Assembly: GCA_026724425.1 (NCBI GenBank)
Contig: JAIUCV010000001.1
Span: forward strand, 15,978,556 to 16,042,555
DNA length: 64,000 nucleotides
Direction of reading: 5' to 3'
From: Erythrophleum ivorense
Lineage: Eukaryota; Streptophyta; Magnoliopsida; Fabales; Fabaceae
Shown here: positions 1 to 12,099 of the stretch, in pieces
Layout of the letters: each line of letters begins with the position of its first letter
Numbering within the stretch: the first letter of the stretch is position 1
Notes under the pieces: model-generated
The model's database searches: none
What the model was told of the DNA's origin: nothing
Seen by the model: only the letters and a program-made list of their open reading frames with translations
Program-made: the position numbers and the translations under genes

Positions 1-839
1 CTTATATACTATCAAATTCAATCATTGAAGGACTAGATTATCATACGATTTGTGTAGCCATCAAGCAACTGGATTTCTCATATATTATTTAGGATGCTTG
101 GCAGACCATACTTCACAGGTTTCTTTCATGTTTTCTACTTCCAGCCAACACGTCTAGAGGAAAGAGTAGTATGCAGAGTATTTTTGGTTGTCTTGTCTTA
201 ATTAATACTCATTAATGCCCTTGAAAGACTTAAGACAAAAGATATGTGACTTTATGAAGAGTCAAAAATAGATATGTAGCAAAGTGAAAAGCAAAGGCAA
301 CTTTTAGCTTTTTAAGAAGAAGAGAAAATAATGCAAAGAGCTTAAAAAGTTTTCATGCTTTCTACAAATCACATAAAAAGCTACAACAAAATGAATTACA
401 AAGTGGGCTTTTATCTAATTTAAACTTTTGGAATCATCAAACATAGGAGAGGTTGAGAGACCATTAGGCTAACACTTATATTGACCAAATTTCTATACCA
501 TGATTACTTGCTAGTTTATGCATATTATATTATATTTTATGTTGTACATGGCAAGTTGATAGTATTGCAAATTCTAATTTTATTATTATTAGTTACTATA
601 GCATACAATTCAAATAGGTCTTGATACTTTGGATCTTTGAATTTTTCCATCTTCCTACCAATTTTTCAATTTGCTAGCTATCCCTCACCCCGCTCCATGT
701 ATGTCGTAGACAATAGCTTGATGATTTAGCTTTGTGCCTAATATTTATTACTTTTGGCAATTTATAAAATATTGGGTTTAATAAATGCATACCTACTACC
801 AATATGAAAACATAATAACTAGCTATTGAACCCAACCCT

Positions 840-873
840 CCCCCCCCCCCCCCCCCCCCAACACACACACACA
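840..873. repeat. Poly-C run followed by a (CA)n microsatellite
   Basis: A run of 20 C (840-859) passes directly into about seven CA units (860-873). It is one of three C homopolymers of 14 bases or more in the window, the others being at 58435 and 62707. The exact run length is liable to sequencing and assembly error. Confidence 0.9.
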
Positions 874-1843
874 TAACTAGCTTATTAGTATACTTGAAGT
901 TTAATCTTGCCTTAAACAAGTTGGCATTGAATTCACTGATAGGTTTATTATTTTAAAATTCAAAATATATTAATCCAAATGTATTTTATCTTTGACTTTT
1001 ACTTAAAGATGATGTGGTAAATATTATTCATTTTAACTTTTAAATTCATGACAAGGTGAAAGATAGAGTGTTATTTTTTTTATATCCAATAACTTTCTTG
1101 ACCTTGTCAAAGAAAGGTTGGTTTTTTATTTCTTATTGATCAGTTCAAGCAAGAACCATGACTTCATGTTGAATTTAATATATGAATGATGCTAGTACAT
1201 GCATTTCCTTAAGTAATAGCTCTAATCTTCCTTTTAAAATGTTACTAATATTAAATTTAATAAATTATAGTTTAGGTCAAATTGGTATCACCTAAGGAGT
1301 CTGATTAGTTGTGAATAAGGATTTATGTATTTGGTTCTAAATTATTTTTATTGTTGATCAATGTTGTGCATAAGCTAATTTGAGTTTGCATTGTGGATCA
1401 TAAAGAGTTCAGCTACAATCTTGTGTTTGTTTTCATAACTTCAATTGAAGATAATGATCAAGCAGGGTCTGTTTTGTCTTGAAGAAAGGTATACACATAT
1501 TTGAAATCATAGCCAAAATAATTTAGTTTAAATAGGTGGGAAATATGCCTATCTTATTCAAGTGATGATAGAGTTTACTCTGTAGTTGCAGAAGGGATTA
1601 AAAAAAACTTGAATATAGAAAATTTATCCACATATATACTTACAAATGTTATAAATTCATTTATTTAGTGTGTGTAATATCATGCATGGCCTTTGCGTTG
1701 CATTGGGATGTACAATTGTTGAAACTGAATTGTGGTTTTACCTGTTCTCTACTGTTGTGAGTTTGTGTGTAACAAACAATGTTTCTCTCTAGCAACTTAT
1801 GAATATTTTGATAAATCAAGCTTTTGCTTGTATTCGAAATGGA

Positions 1844-1864
1844 ATATATATATATATATATATA
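1844..1864. repeat. (TA)n microsatellite
   Basis: Uninterrupted alternating A and T. Similar short TA tracts occur near 20138-20160, 20712-20726, 29306-29325, 59520-59540, 62201-62220 and 62840-62852. They are typical of plant intergenic DNA and give no evidence of a promoter. Confidence 0.9.
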
Positions 1865-2219
1865 AGGGATAAAATCTGCCAAAATTAGAACATGAAATAA
1901 TCTACTTGCTATCATTGTTTAATAACTTATAATTTCAAAATTAATTACTTAAGAAGCTATGGTTTCATTTTAAACTTGTTTCTAGGCATCAATTTTTCTG
2001 CGTACATCTATTTAATCTCCCATTTAATGCTCACTGTTTTTCTTTTTCTTTTTTTTGAAGGAGATACATGTGATTTACTTTTTTTGTCTTCTTCAAGTTA
2101 TACTTCAAATAGTTTAAGAGTACTGATTTGTAATTGTAATTTGTTTTCATTAATGTTCAGCAAAATAATATTATGTACAAATAACTTATCAACTTCTTAT
2201 TAGGGTTTTGTAACATTGA

Positions 2220-3100
2220 CAATTTTCATTTCTGAATTATGTTTCTTGATAATAACATTTCACGGTCTAAAAATAACACCTATTCAACAAAAATCTTAAA
2301 GGTAATTCTAAGTGTTGCCATCTTTAGCTTTTTACATAAAATAACACATTAGTTACTTTTAACATCAACATGAAACAAGATTGTTAATAATTTTTTAACT
2401 AGGGCGTATATTAAAATGGATTTATTAGTAAAATCACACAATCAGAGGTTATTTTTCTTTTAATGATTGTCCTTTGTTTTATAAAAATTTCTTCTCTTTT
2501 AAGAATCCTTTCTCCCTTCAGCTTGCCTCGATTGCTTTTTTATATCATTCTTTGTAAAATGACTCATATATAACACGAAAATTGAACTGGTAATAACATA
2601 ATAAATTTTCCTTTGTTATTTCCACATGCGGTCACATAAATCATGTCAAAATAATTTTTTGCTATTTCATTTGAGAGTCCCAAAAGTCAAGCCATAATTT
2701 TCTCAATTACTTTTCACATATGGCCCACAAAAATCATGCCAATAACTGTGCTTTTTTTTTTTTTCTATGTCAACATAAAGGTCATACAAGAATTTCACGT
2801 CATGGTATTTCAACTCAATAGTAATTCTGTCAGTACGCACACACACATCACGAAAATCATGGCCAATGATTTTTCTGTCATACGGACGATAGTTCTCTTG
2901 TCACAAAAAAATTAGTTCAATATTCACAATATCTAAAATAGTACTTTCTCTTTTATCTACGTAATAATTTTTCTATCATAACCAACAGAAAATTAGCAAC
3001 ACCTCACAAAAATCATGTCATATAATGAATAATAATCACATATGACGTAAGTGACAGAAAAATTAGTTATATAACTAATATCCTAATTTGGTAATTTCTC
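2220..3100. repeat. Region of short degenerate repeats
   Basis: A motif close to AAAATCATGCCAATAA recurs irregularly near 2640, 2730, 2850 and 3009, often followed by a T-rich block such as TTTTTCTGTCATA. There is no clear period and no coding capacity. It looks like the subterminal region of a decayed DNA transposon, but no terminal inverted repeat was found, so the class is not assigned. Confidence 0.35.
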
Positions 3101-4167
3101 ACAGAACTGTATAAAATTACCATTTTTAGAAAGTTTTAGCAGCTTACCAAAATGGGGCCAAAATCCATTGTCCAGCGTAACGTTTATGGTTGATAAAAGA
3201 TCATAGTCTATGTAATGTCATAGTCATAGTCCAAATAAAATCCTTATGCATAGGAATTCATACATGTCCAGTTTTGATATTTTAATGTTAATATTAATTC
3301 TTTGGTCCCCCTTGTATTTTCGAACATATTACTAACATTTTTTTATAATTAATTTTATTCCTAAGGTTCATGAGAAGCTACTAAGACAAAATACCCATGA
3401 GCCAATAATTTTTTTTATGCATGTACACATATATTAAAATACAATTATATTTTTAATACAATATATTAATATATAACTTCCATAAACTCAAATTTCATCA
3501 CTATTATAAAATTTCCATAAAATTAACACTAACCAAATTTACCCAACTTCCATACGTATGGGCACCTATCAAGAATACCAACTTTTGCATGTAAATTTTC
3601 CTTAATCATTGAACAAGAAAAGTGTTGTCTATTTTTTACGGAATTTGTGAGAAAAGAAAACTAAAAGTACGTAGGATACCTTGCCATTTTTCCAACTCTT
3701 GATAATGACTTATGTTTTATATAGTGTCAAGTGTTCACTTGGTCCTTAGTTGCTTCATTTTCGTTTCTTCCCTCATGTTTGGTCATGGGTGATGCCACAC
3801 TTGATTTTTCTTCTTCATTTTCCTCGTTTCATTTAGTTATTTTGACTTTTGGTAGTAAAACCTTTGTCTTAGGTTGATTTATTTTTCTTATATAATTAGT
3901 ACTAATTATTTTGATGGTGTTTCATGTCTTAATTTGTTTTGCCTAATTTGTAATGATATCTCTTTTTTTTTCTTTTCTTTGTGAAGGGTTTGGGACGTGT
4001 GAGAGATAAGGAATTTTCAATTTTCACACGTCGGTAACCCTTTTTCCAAGTTTTGCTTGCCTTATCTCATACTTATCCAAGTCTTGCTGGCTTGCTTCTT
4101 TTCAATGAAGGAGTTCTTGAGAGTGACTTCTTGGACTAAGTTTCATTCATTTCTTCTTGACATATTA

Positions 4168-4378
4168 GGGCTCATTTGGTTGGATGAATGTTAAGCATGT
4201 AAAAAGAAAAAGAATATAAAAAATGAATAAATAGGACAAAAAATAACACTCATGCCTCAACATTTCAAAAAGTATTATAAATAAACTGACATTATTGAGT
4301 ACTGATTACAAAGGCATAATAAATATTACAAAAAAATCACATTACGAACTATATCATTGTGAGTGAACCAAATGGGCC
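4168..4378. mobile_element. Tourist-like (PIF/Harbinger) MITE
   Basis: The left end reads GGGCTCATTTGGTT (4168-4181) and the right end is its near inverted complement AACCAAATGGGCC (4366-4378). The left flank is TTA and the right flank is TTG, as expected for a 3-bp TTA duplication with one later change. The element is 211 bp, AT-rich and has no coding capacity. The terminal repeat style and TTA target are those of PIF/Harbinger-derived MITEs. Class assignment rests on these features alone. Confidence 0.7.
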
Positions 4379-4545
4379 TTGATATGGGACGTGAAGAAGA
4401 AGGAAAGTTTTCATGAGGTAGTTTTTCCAAGTCCTGGAAAGTGACATAATGTCAAATTCCAAACATCTTTGGTTTCAAATTTCCACACAATTGCAATGTG
4501 ATTTTTAGTTAGAAATTTAGTTAGAATGTGACAGGACTTTAGTTA

Positions 4546-4650
4546 TAATCCAACCATAGTTTGAAACAAATCTTTTTTTGTAATCCAACCATAGTCTGAA
4601 ACAAATCTTTTTTTATAATCCAACCATAGTCTGAAACAAATCTTTTTAGC
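4546..4650. repeat. Tandem repeat, three copies of a 35-bp unit
   Basis: Three adjacent units at 4546-4580, 4581-4615 and 4616-4650 each begin TAATCCAACCATAGT and continue with a GAAACAAATC block and a T-run. Copies differ by one or a few bases. There is no spacer between units, so this is a minisatellite and not a CRISPR-like array. Confidence 0.92.
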
Positions 4651-4899
4651 ACCTAATTGGAATATTCTACCTAGTGGTGAATAGAATTAAGAGAATATAA
4701 ATTTTCCCTAAATTTTCCTCATTCTAATAGTACACATTAAATTCATAATTTATGAATATATAGTACATTATTCACAATTATCCTTAATGAATTCAAAATT
4801 AAAGTATATAATACATACTACACCCATTAATAATCAATCAACATATAATTTGTCTTAACAATAATAAAAATTTAATTTAATCTATTTTATTTGGAAGAA

Positions 4900-6169
4900 G
4901 ATGTTACATTAGGGACCCAAGTTTTTTCTAAGAGTGATTGTCCTATGTTCGGGATAGTTGCTCATATTAATAATAGAATTTCACATTATTTCTAGTAATA
5001 TGTATTTTGACGATATGCTTTGAAAAAAGTAATGTCATATTTACTTATGGAAGCTTATCCTTGAAATTGAAATCATTCTATCAAATCAAAGTTGGAATAC
5101 TAAAATGTGCTTTGAAAAAAGCAATGTCATTTTCACTTCTATAAGCTTATCCTTGAAATTGAAATCATTCTATCAAATCAAAGTTGGGAATACTAAAATT
5201 GTTTGCACTTCCTAAAATACATCCTTGAAATACTTGGTGCACATGACAACAATTAACAGGATAACAACCATGTCCTAAAAACTAATCCAAAGTTTTGAAC
5301 TTAAATGGAAAAGAATTATTTGGGCTATAAAACCACAATCTTAAATGGCATTCATCCATTAAAATTGCACCAACATCACATTTTCCTATGAAAATTTTAA
5401 TTTCATTGGAGAATGCATCATAGATGCAATCCTAGTGGATGATAATGCTATTCAATATTACGGATATATAGTCTAAAGAACACCATCTCATTTTAGTTCC
5501 AAATTTATGATTGTTATCCTATTAACTATTATCCTATGCACTAAGTATTTTGAGGATGTGCTCTAAAAATTGAAAATAACTTTAGTATTCCTAACTTTAA
5601 TTTGGTGGATTAATTTCAATTTTGAGGATTTTCTTCAAGAAACAAAAATAATGTTGCTTTCTCCAAAGTACATCATTGAAATGTTGCCAAGGATAATGGT
5701 TCCAATGCTTATGAGCATTGATCCCAAAAGGAAGACAATCACTCCTATGGAAAACCCAAGTTCTTAGAAAATAAAGATTGGGCCATGAGTTTTCCCAAGA
5801 GTGTATGTCTTATCCCAAATAGAAGTTGACATTTCATTTTTCTTATTTACTTTTTATTTGTTGTATTTATTTTCTAATATTCAATTGATATGAGGGGGTA
5901 TAGCTAGATGCTTATAATAGTTTCCAACTGTTTATTGCTAAAGAGTATTACTTTAGTAATTATCCAACTTATTAATATGTAGTAACCTACCACCTAATAT
6001 TTAAAGAATAGGGACAAGTATCATTTAGCTAGGATTTTTCCAAGAGTGCATGTTCCATACCTCGAGTAGTTGCTCAACAACAAGGCATTTTAACCAAAAG
6101 TTTACTTTTATTTGTTTTATTTATCTTACTTCCTTATTTAGGCTCCATATTTGATGTTAATTAATGTGA
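4900..6169. other. Unclassified repeat-derived DNA with a recurring motif
   Basis: Related 45-50 base segments built on TTTTCCCAAGAGTG-ATGT recur near 4920-4963, 5782-5830 and 6026-6076. A second motif (TAGTTTCCAACTGTTTA near 5910) recurs past the solo LTR near 9215. A 65-codon frame at 5570-5767 (+) continues open in adjacent frames, which suggests a decayed coding region. No family was recognised. The solo LTR at 6174 inserted into this unit. Confidence 0.35.
5016..5200. repeat. Direct tandem duplication of about 92 bp
   Basis: The block starting TGCTTTGAAAAAAG at 5016 is repeated starting at 5108. The second half of each copy (CTTATCCTTGAAATTGAAAT onward) is almost identical, while the first half has diverged. 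No reading frame runs through it. Confidence 0.9.
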
Positions 6170-6173
6170 AGTA

Positions 6174-9100
6174 TGTAACACCATAACTTCTAACTCATCA
6201 TATCATATATATGCATGCCTCACATTATTATATTCATGAAGATATAAGGCAAAAGGGAAAAATAGTGACTTTCTTTGCGTTGCATCGTACTTAAAAATTT
6301 CATTCGAGGTCACATGGACTGTGTGAGCCCATGCTATATATTCTCATATTTAAATACATAATACAACTCATTTTCATCTCAAAATCATGCCCACAACTCA
6401 TAGAAATCGAAATGGAGCATAAAAAGTGGCTATTTAATTTCGGCCAGTTTTAGACTTCTTTCTGACCAAAGTTTGGAAATTCATAACTAAATCTAGAAAA
6501 ATCAAAATCATGCAATCTTGGTCATTTTGGGAAGTTATGGATGTCTACTTTACACTAAAAATACGTTCAGAGCATAAAATTAATCACAGAGGACGTTTGA
6601 CATCCAAAAAGGTCTAGAGGTCACTGCTGCCTGGACTGTTGTTTCAGTTTACTGATACAAACTTCTAAAATTCATAACTAATTATATAAAAATCGAAATC
6701 ACACACATTCTGTCATTCTTGAAAGCTACAAATCTTAACTTTATGCTAAAAATAATTTCAGAATGAAACAAATACGTTTAGCTATTGGAAATCTATGTAA
6801 TAGTGACTGGGCTCCTAGGGCGCCACTACTACTGACAGCCAATTTAAAAAATATATAACTCTTTGCTCAGACCTCCAAATAAGGTGATTTTGGTGGCCAT
6901 AGAAAGCTTATGACCTCTTGTTTATGCTTGTAAATTTTTACAAGCATTGGAAACCATTTTCCCATCATATGACACAGAATACAAATCTGCTAGTGTGAAC
7001 AATACACATACCAGAATTAATAGAAAATCCCAAATTTGAAAATTCATCAAATATTCTCTAGACCTCAGAAAATTATGTTCTTTAGCTTCCTAAAAAGCTC
7101 TTAATGAGACCTAATTTCATGCCAAATTTCAGATCAAGACTAACTCATTTGGCCAAAAAGTGACATAGGGTTCCATTATGGTCAATTTTAGCTTCATATG
7201 GGAAACCAAAATTGCCAAATGGCTTTTCCTTGGTTGTGGCACCTTTTGGGCAAGTCTAAAAGCACATTTAACACTTGTGTGAGCTGCCCAAATTATCCCA
7301 AATCTCATGCATCTCATTTTGGCCTCTTAACCCATACTTGTACACATTTGCATCAAACTTCCAATTTGCATAACTTGGCATTACATACTCAAATTCATTT
7401 TTAAAGTTCATGCATCATGTTCATACATGTATACATCACATAATATCATATTTACATGTATCTCAAGGGTCATGTGCCATTTACAATAATCATATACATC
7501 ATTGAACATCATTATAGTTCAAAAAGAATGCAAGCTAGGCCTAGGCTTGTCAATCTCCTTTCTTCATGGTTGTTGGCTCCCTTCACCATAGCTACTTAAT
7601 CCACCTAGCATATTAGAGCATTGGAGAAGAGGGGATGAGATTCAAAGAATCCCAATAGCTCATCTCCCATTTAATCATACATAATATGTGCAAGCAAGCT
7701 TTACAAATACATGCATAAAGAAAATAAAAGTCATGGACATTTTAAAAGCAAACTTGGCATATGAATAACTCATACAAATCATTCAAGAGCTCACCAAGTG
7801 TTTGGATTGGCTTCACACTTCTCCTCATAGATTTTGGACTTGCCTCACCCATTCTTGAGCACTTTAGACTCAACCATACTCTTGGGAGCCTACATTGCTT
7901 TTGAGGGACTATTTGCTTTGTCTCAACCAAGCTCAAGAGTTCTTAGCTCATCTTCACCAAAGGGAAGAGTTCTTAGCCTCCCTACACTCAAGCAAACTCA
8001 TACAAATATCATGAATTCATTTAAAATATAACATGGCATCAAGGATCATGATATGTAAAGGCATGCTAGCATACTTTCTATAGCTTGAAATACACATACA
8101 CACATTCTAGACGAGCTCCCTAATATAAGAATGATATAAGATTAAGGCACGTGAGTGATTAAAGCACCCAGTAGAGCATCAGCTTCAGTGAGGTAGAATC
8201 TAGACATTGAGAGTACATGTTCTAGATTGGGTTAGCAAAACCTTAGAAAAATAGTATACTGTGCTCCTGGGAATGAGGTTAGAGAGGCTGAACAGAAAGA
8301 AAGCCTAACTCTGATCCGAACATAAAAATAAGTCAAGACAAATAGTTAGTGCCTTATTACCCTTACAGAAGCTCAAGGAAGTTAGGGACCACCTCAGAAG
8401 GTGAGTCTTGCTTTTAAGAATCTAAAACCATCAAGAGAAGGAGAATGAAGAAAGGAGAAAATTTTATAACTAACTTATTGCAAAACTCCATGTATTTTCA
8501 TACTTTTTTTCCTTAGTTTTCTTCCTCTCTCTTCTCCTAATTCTCACGCCATTTTTGGTCTATTTCTAAGCTGCTGGAAGTCGATGGCAAAATGAGGGAG
8601 AAAGGGCATGCCACTTTTAAAAAGAAGAAAAGGGATTTTTGTAACTTTTCACCTTATTTATGTTTTTGCCATTTTACTTTGACTAAGTTGTTTGAACTCA
8701 TTTTACATCCTTTTTTAGAATCTTCTTTTCCATTATAAACTTTAGGTTTTTTAATTTATAAAATGCTTTTGGAATTACTCAATTTGGATTTAAAACTATT
8801 CCGAATCATTTGGTCAAAGTTTTGGTCAACGGATGGCCAAAATAGCTCACCGGAAGGATTTCAACTGTCCTAAGTGCTCCCATGGTTTTCAAAGCCTCTG
8901 AGAACCCCAGAAAGCTTAAATTTTCCATTTAAAAAGCCCTTATGTGAGTTTTCAAAAAATTACCCATATTTACGAAAATGCCACTGGCCTTTTGGCAAAT
9001 CTATCGAATCACTTTGGCTCTGGTTTTTAGGTATCTTAAACTTTAAATCCTCATTTTCTAATATTTAAAATTTTATTATAATTTTAGTTGGCCCCAATTC

Positions 9101-9202
9101 TTTTTATTTCGAGGACTTCCTTTTATATTTGGCTCATTTCTGACATTTACGGAGAAACTGAACATTGCGTTTCTCATGTTTATGGAGGGATTGGATGTTA
9201 CA
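6174..9202 (-). mobile_element. Solo LTR of about 3 kb, Tekay/Del-like, flanked by TSD AAGTA
   Basis: The block begins TGTAACACC and ends GGATGTTACA, so it has TG...CA ends and a complementary terminal TGTAAC/GTTACA. The five bases before it (6169-6173) and after it (9203-9207) are both AAGTA, a perfect target-site duplication. No polypurine tract, primer-binding site or polyprotein lies inside or beside it, so this is a solo LTR left by LTR-LTR recombination. Its length, ends and a stretch near 7620-7660 resembling the LTR of the element at 34359-46370 suggest a related chromodomain Ty3/gypsy family. Orientation is inferred from that similarity. Confidence 0.82.
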
Positions 9203-9207
9203 AAGTA

Positions 9208-11570
9208 CATAGTTGGATGCCTCTAGTAATTTCCAACTACTTAAATTTAAATAATCTAGAAAATTAACTGACTTATAAAACACAAGTCAAATAATCTAAA
9301 AAATTAAATGGCCTTTAATAGATTAATAACAAACAGGCTCATCAATGTAGCATTTTATGTACAAAAAATGGTGACATAGAGTCTTGTTACCAATTTGAAT
9401 TAGTCATGTTTGCAAAATTTACATATGTACAATAGAGAAAGCAACAAATCATTTATAAGTAATGTAATTAATGGACTTAAATAAAAAATTAAAAATAAAA
9501 GATGAGTACATTTAAGTATCAATTAATTTGGGTATATAGAAACTTTCCTGGATCAATTTAAAAACAAAATACCAACATAACAAAGCCAAAAAAAGTATAG
9601 GATAATAGACTTAATTACCATGCATTATTGCTATTCGATAGTGAAATCCCTAAACTACAGCATCTTGGTTTTCAAAGATTGTCCATGCTATTTTCTTGCA
9701 TATTAATTAGAATTTGCATTATCTAACACAAACGAGAAAAATTGATGACCAAATACATGACATCAGAGCTTTCAAAGCCATTAGTTTAAATATGAATTAA
9801 ATCTTTCTATGATAATTTTAAATTGTCATACTAAACACAAACATCTTAAATACTATATACTATATATTGAATAAATACACTAAAAGGTCAAGTAGATTGA
9901 CATAATTGTCAATATTAATGAACAAGCATGGCCACAACGAAGCCAAGTACTTATGTTCTCTAATTAATCTAAGATTTTAGTTATAATATTACAAACCATT
10001 TCATTTATGCAAGGGCTTATGTACACATGGAATAAACATTGGACTAATTAAAGTATATGCATATTCCTAATTAAATTTTGCAATGATATGTACTAGTGAA
10101 ATTCGAAGTCAAAAGTTGATTTGAAACATTAGTTTTTGCCTTGATATGAAGATACATGCATGACAACAATCTTTATCAGATTTTGAGCAACTGTATTAAT
10201 GTCAATCGCAATCTTTCAAAAAAGCTGGAAAGAAGAGGAGAGCTACAATATGTTTACACTTCTATTCTCTATATTGGTCTAAAAGCTTAAACAATTTAAT
10301 AAAAAAGCCAAGAATGTTTCTAACACAGTCATTATATTTTAAATATATACATCAAAATGTTAGACAACACTAAAATTAATTTTGAGGGTGAACTTACTTA
10401 ATTAGGTATAAGTTGTCTTCCCTGATATGCAAAGAGCAAGGGCAAAAATATTAAACGAACTTAGATGAACAACTTGCATTGTTTTCCAAACAACCAAGTG
10501 AAAATAGTAGTCATTTCTAAAGGGGGGAAAAATCAAAGAACTGCATTGTTTAAAGAATAAAAAATTTGAAAAAATAGTACAAGTTCTAGCAATAACTTAA
10601 TCTAGATAATTCTTATTAAGGGCAATTACATTTCTCCACTTAATCTTTGGTCCCAATTGCAATTTTTCCATTAATCAATCAATTTCAATGAGATGATTAG
10701 TTGTAAAAGTTAATCAATTAGGGGAAAGATTGCAAATGTGGATAGGTATAATTTTCTCTTAATATTTAGTTAAAGATCACCTCTAATTAGACACACGATA
10801 TTATACTGGGGCAAATAAAACAGTTCAATTGCAAAAATTAATTGATCTAAGAAGGGGAAACTGCAATTAAGATAAAAAACATGATAGATAAATGTTGTTT
10901 CTCCCAAAAAGAAATGTAAGGGCTTAAAAGTACTTTCAAACCCAATTGAAGAATGCATTGGTTTCCTTATATTCAAACGATTTTCCAAGTATGAAATGCA
11001 AGGCAATGAAGAAGCATCTTGCATCATCAAAACCCATATACACTTTTACAATATCCAACATATGTATTCATGGTAACAACTTTCACATCCAAAAAAAAAA
11101 GTTAAAGAAGCCATACACATAAACGTACAAGTAAAGGAAGAGAGAAAGAGTAATAGGGAGGGACCATACGAGTCAAGGGAGGAAATCTAGATGGCACACC
11201 ACAATTAATTTTATTTAGATCAAACAATAAGAAAACTAAAGTACACACCACAATTTGAACATTCTTAGGTACACCAATAAAGCATTACACAACCAACAAA
11301 ATCAAGAAAGGATGGAAATCTAAATGGCATGGGGCATAGAAGAATGGAAATAGATGGAGGAGAAAAGAAGAAGATCTACTTAGGGTGGCTATGACCAATG
11401 AGTTCACTTGATCAACATGGCCACCCATTCCATGACCAAAACCCATGGCCCTAGATAATGGGAAGCAAACAGAGACCAAAGGAAATGGCTTGCAACAATG
11501 GGAATGGCTAGAGAAGATGTAAAATTTTAGAGTGAAGGTGATGACTACAAGCGTGATTTATGAGAGAGAT
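9208..11570. other. AT-rich intergenic DNA, no gene recognised
   Basis: Only short frames without recognisable similarity occur. Two stretches near 10620-10760 and 10790-10870 are partly inverted relatives of each other (both contain variants of CCAATTGCAA) and may be remains of a small transposon, but clean ends could not be defined. Confidence 0.5.
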
Positions 11571-11599
11571 GAGGCAAACAAAAAAAATGATTTAGGGGT

Positions 11600-12055
11600 T
11601 TAGGGTTTAAGTTTGATTAAAATTTAATAAGGGATTGGCAAGGGAAAATTTCTTGCTAATTCAAAATTCAATTATTGAGGGAATAGTCCATTGTTATTCC
11701 GTCTCTAAATGCAAGAACTCTAAATTTAAGAAGAAAATTTAAGCATTTGGTAATCCTTCTCTAAATAGCTAGAGATTACTAATAAAACTATCCCTTGCCA
11801 CATAGCTAGGGGATTTCCTATGCTAATCTGCACAAAAATTCATACCACCATTGCTATACTTCTTCTTCCTAAACCTAAGTGGCTTGGGAAGGGATTTATC
11901 ATTTCTCACCAATCTCTCCAAGATTAGCAAGGGAAGTTTTCTCTTGCTATTTTCTCTTTTTCTTGTTGTGAAATGTAAAATGGTCTTCCTTATATCTCTA
12001 CGACATTATGGTATGGAAGGTTCCCTAAACAAACACAGTAATAAAATTTTAGCAT
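11600..12055. mobile_element. CACTA-like subterminal repeat region
   Basis: Copies of GCAAGGGAA and its complement-like partner CTTGCTA alternate here, for example near 11636, 11935 and 11950. The same motif pair occurs just inside the CACTA-like terminus at 19708. Such dense inverted short repeats are typical of subterminal regions of En/Spm (CACTA) elements. No terminal CACTA sequence was found on the left, so the edge of the element is unknown. Confidence 0.4.
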
Positions 12056-12099
12056 AAAATGAATGAAGTATCAAATATAATGAGTTTAGTTGATAATAG

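Larger units (their letters stand above)
1..4164. other. AT-rich intergenic DNA, no gene recognised
   Basis: No open frame here is longer than about 85 codons and none resembles a known protein. The stretch is AT-rich with scattered homopolymers, a C/CA tract near 840-873 and a TA run near 1844-1864. It could hold the untranslated end of a gene lying outside the window, but nothing in it shows that. Confidence 0.6.

Noticed and set aside
1661..2203. Short frames of 75-84 codons near the left end
   Set aside because: They run through TA repeats and T-rich DNA and give hydrophobic low-complexity peptides only.
4546..4650. CRISPR-like array
   Set aside because: The three units are directly adjacent with no unique spacers, and the DNA is plant nuclear; it is a minisatellite.
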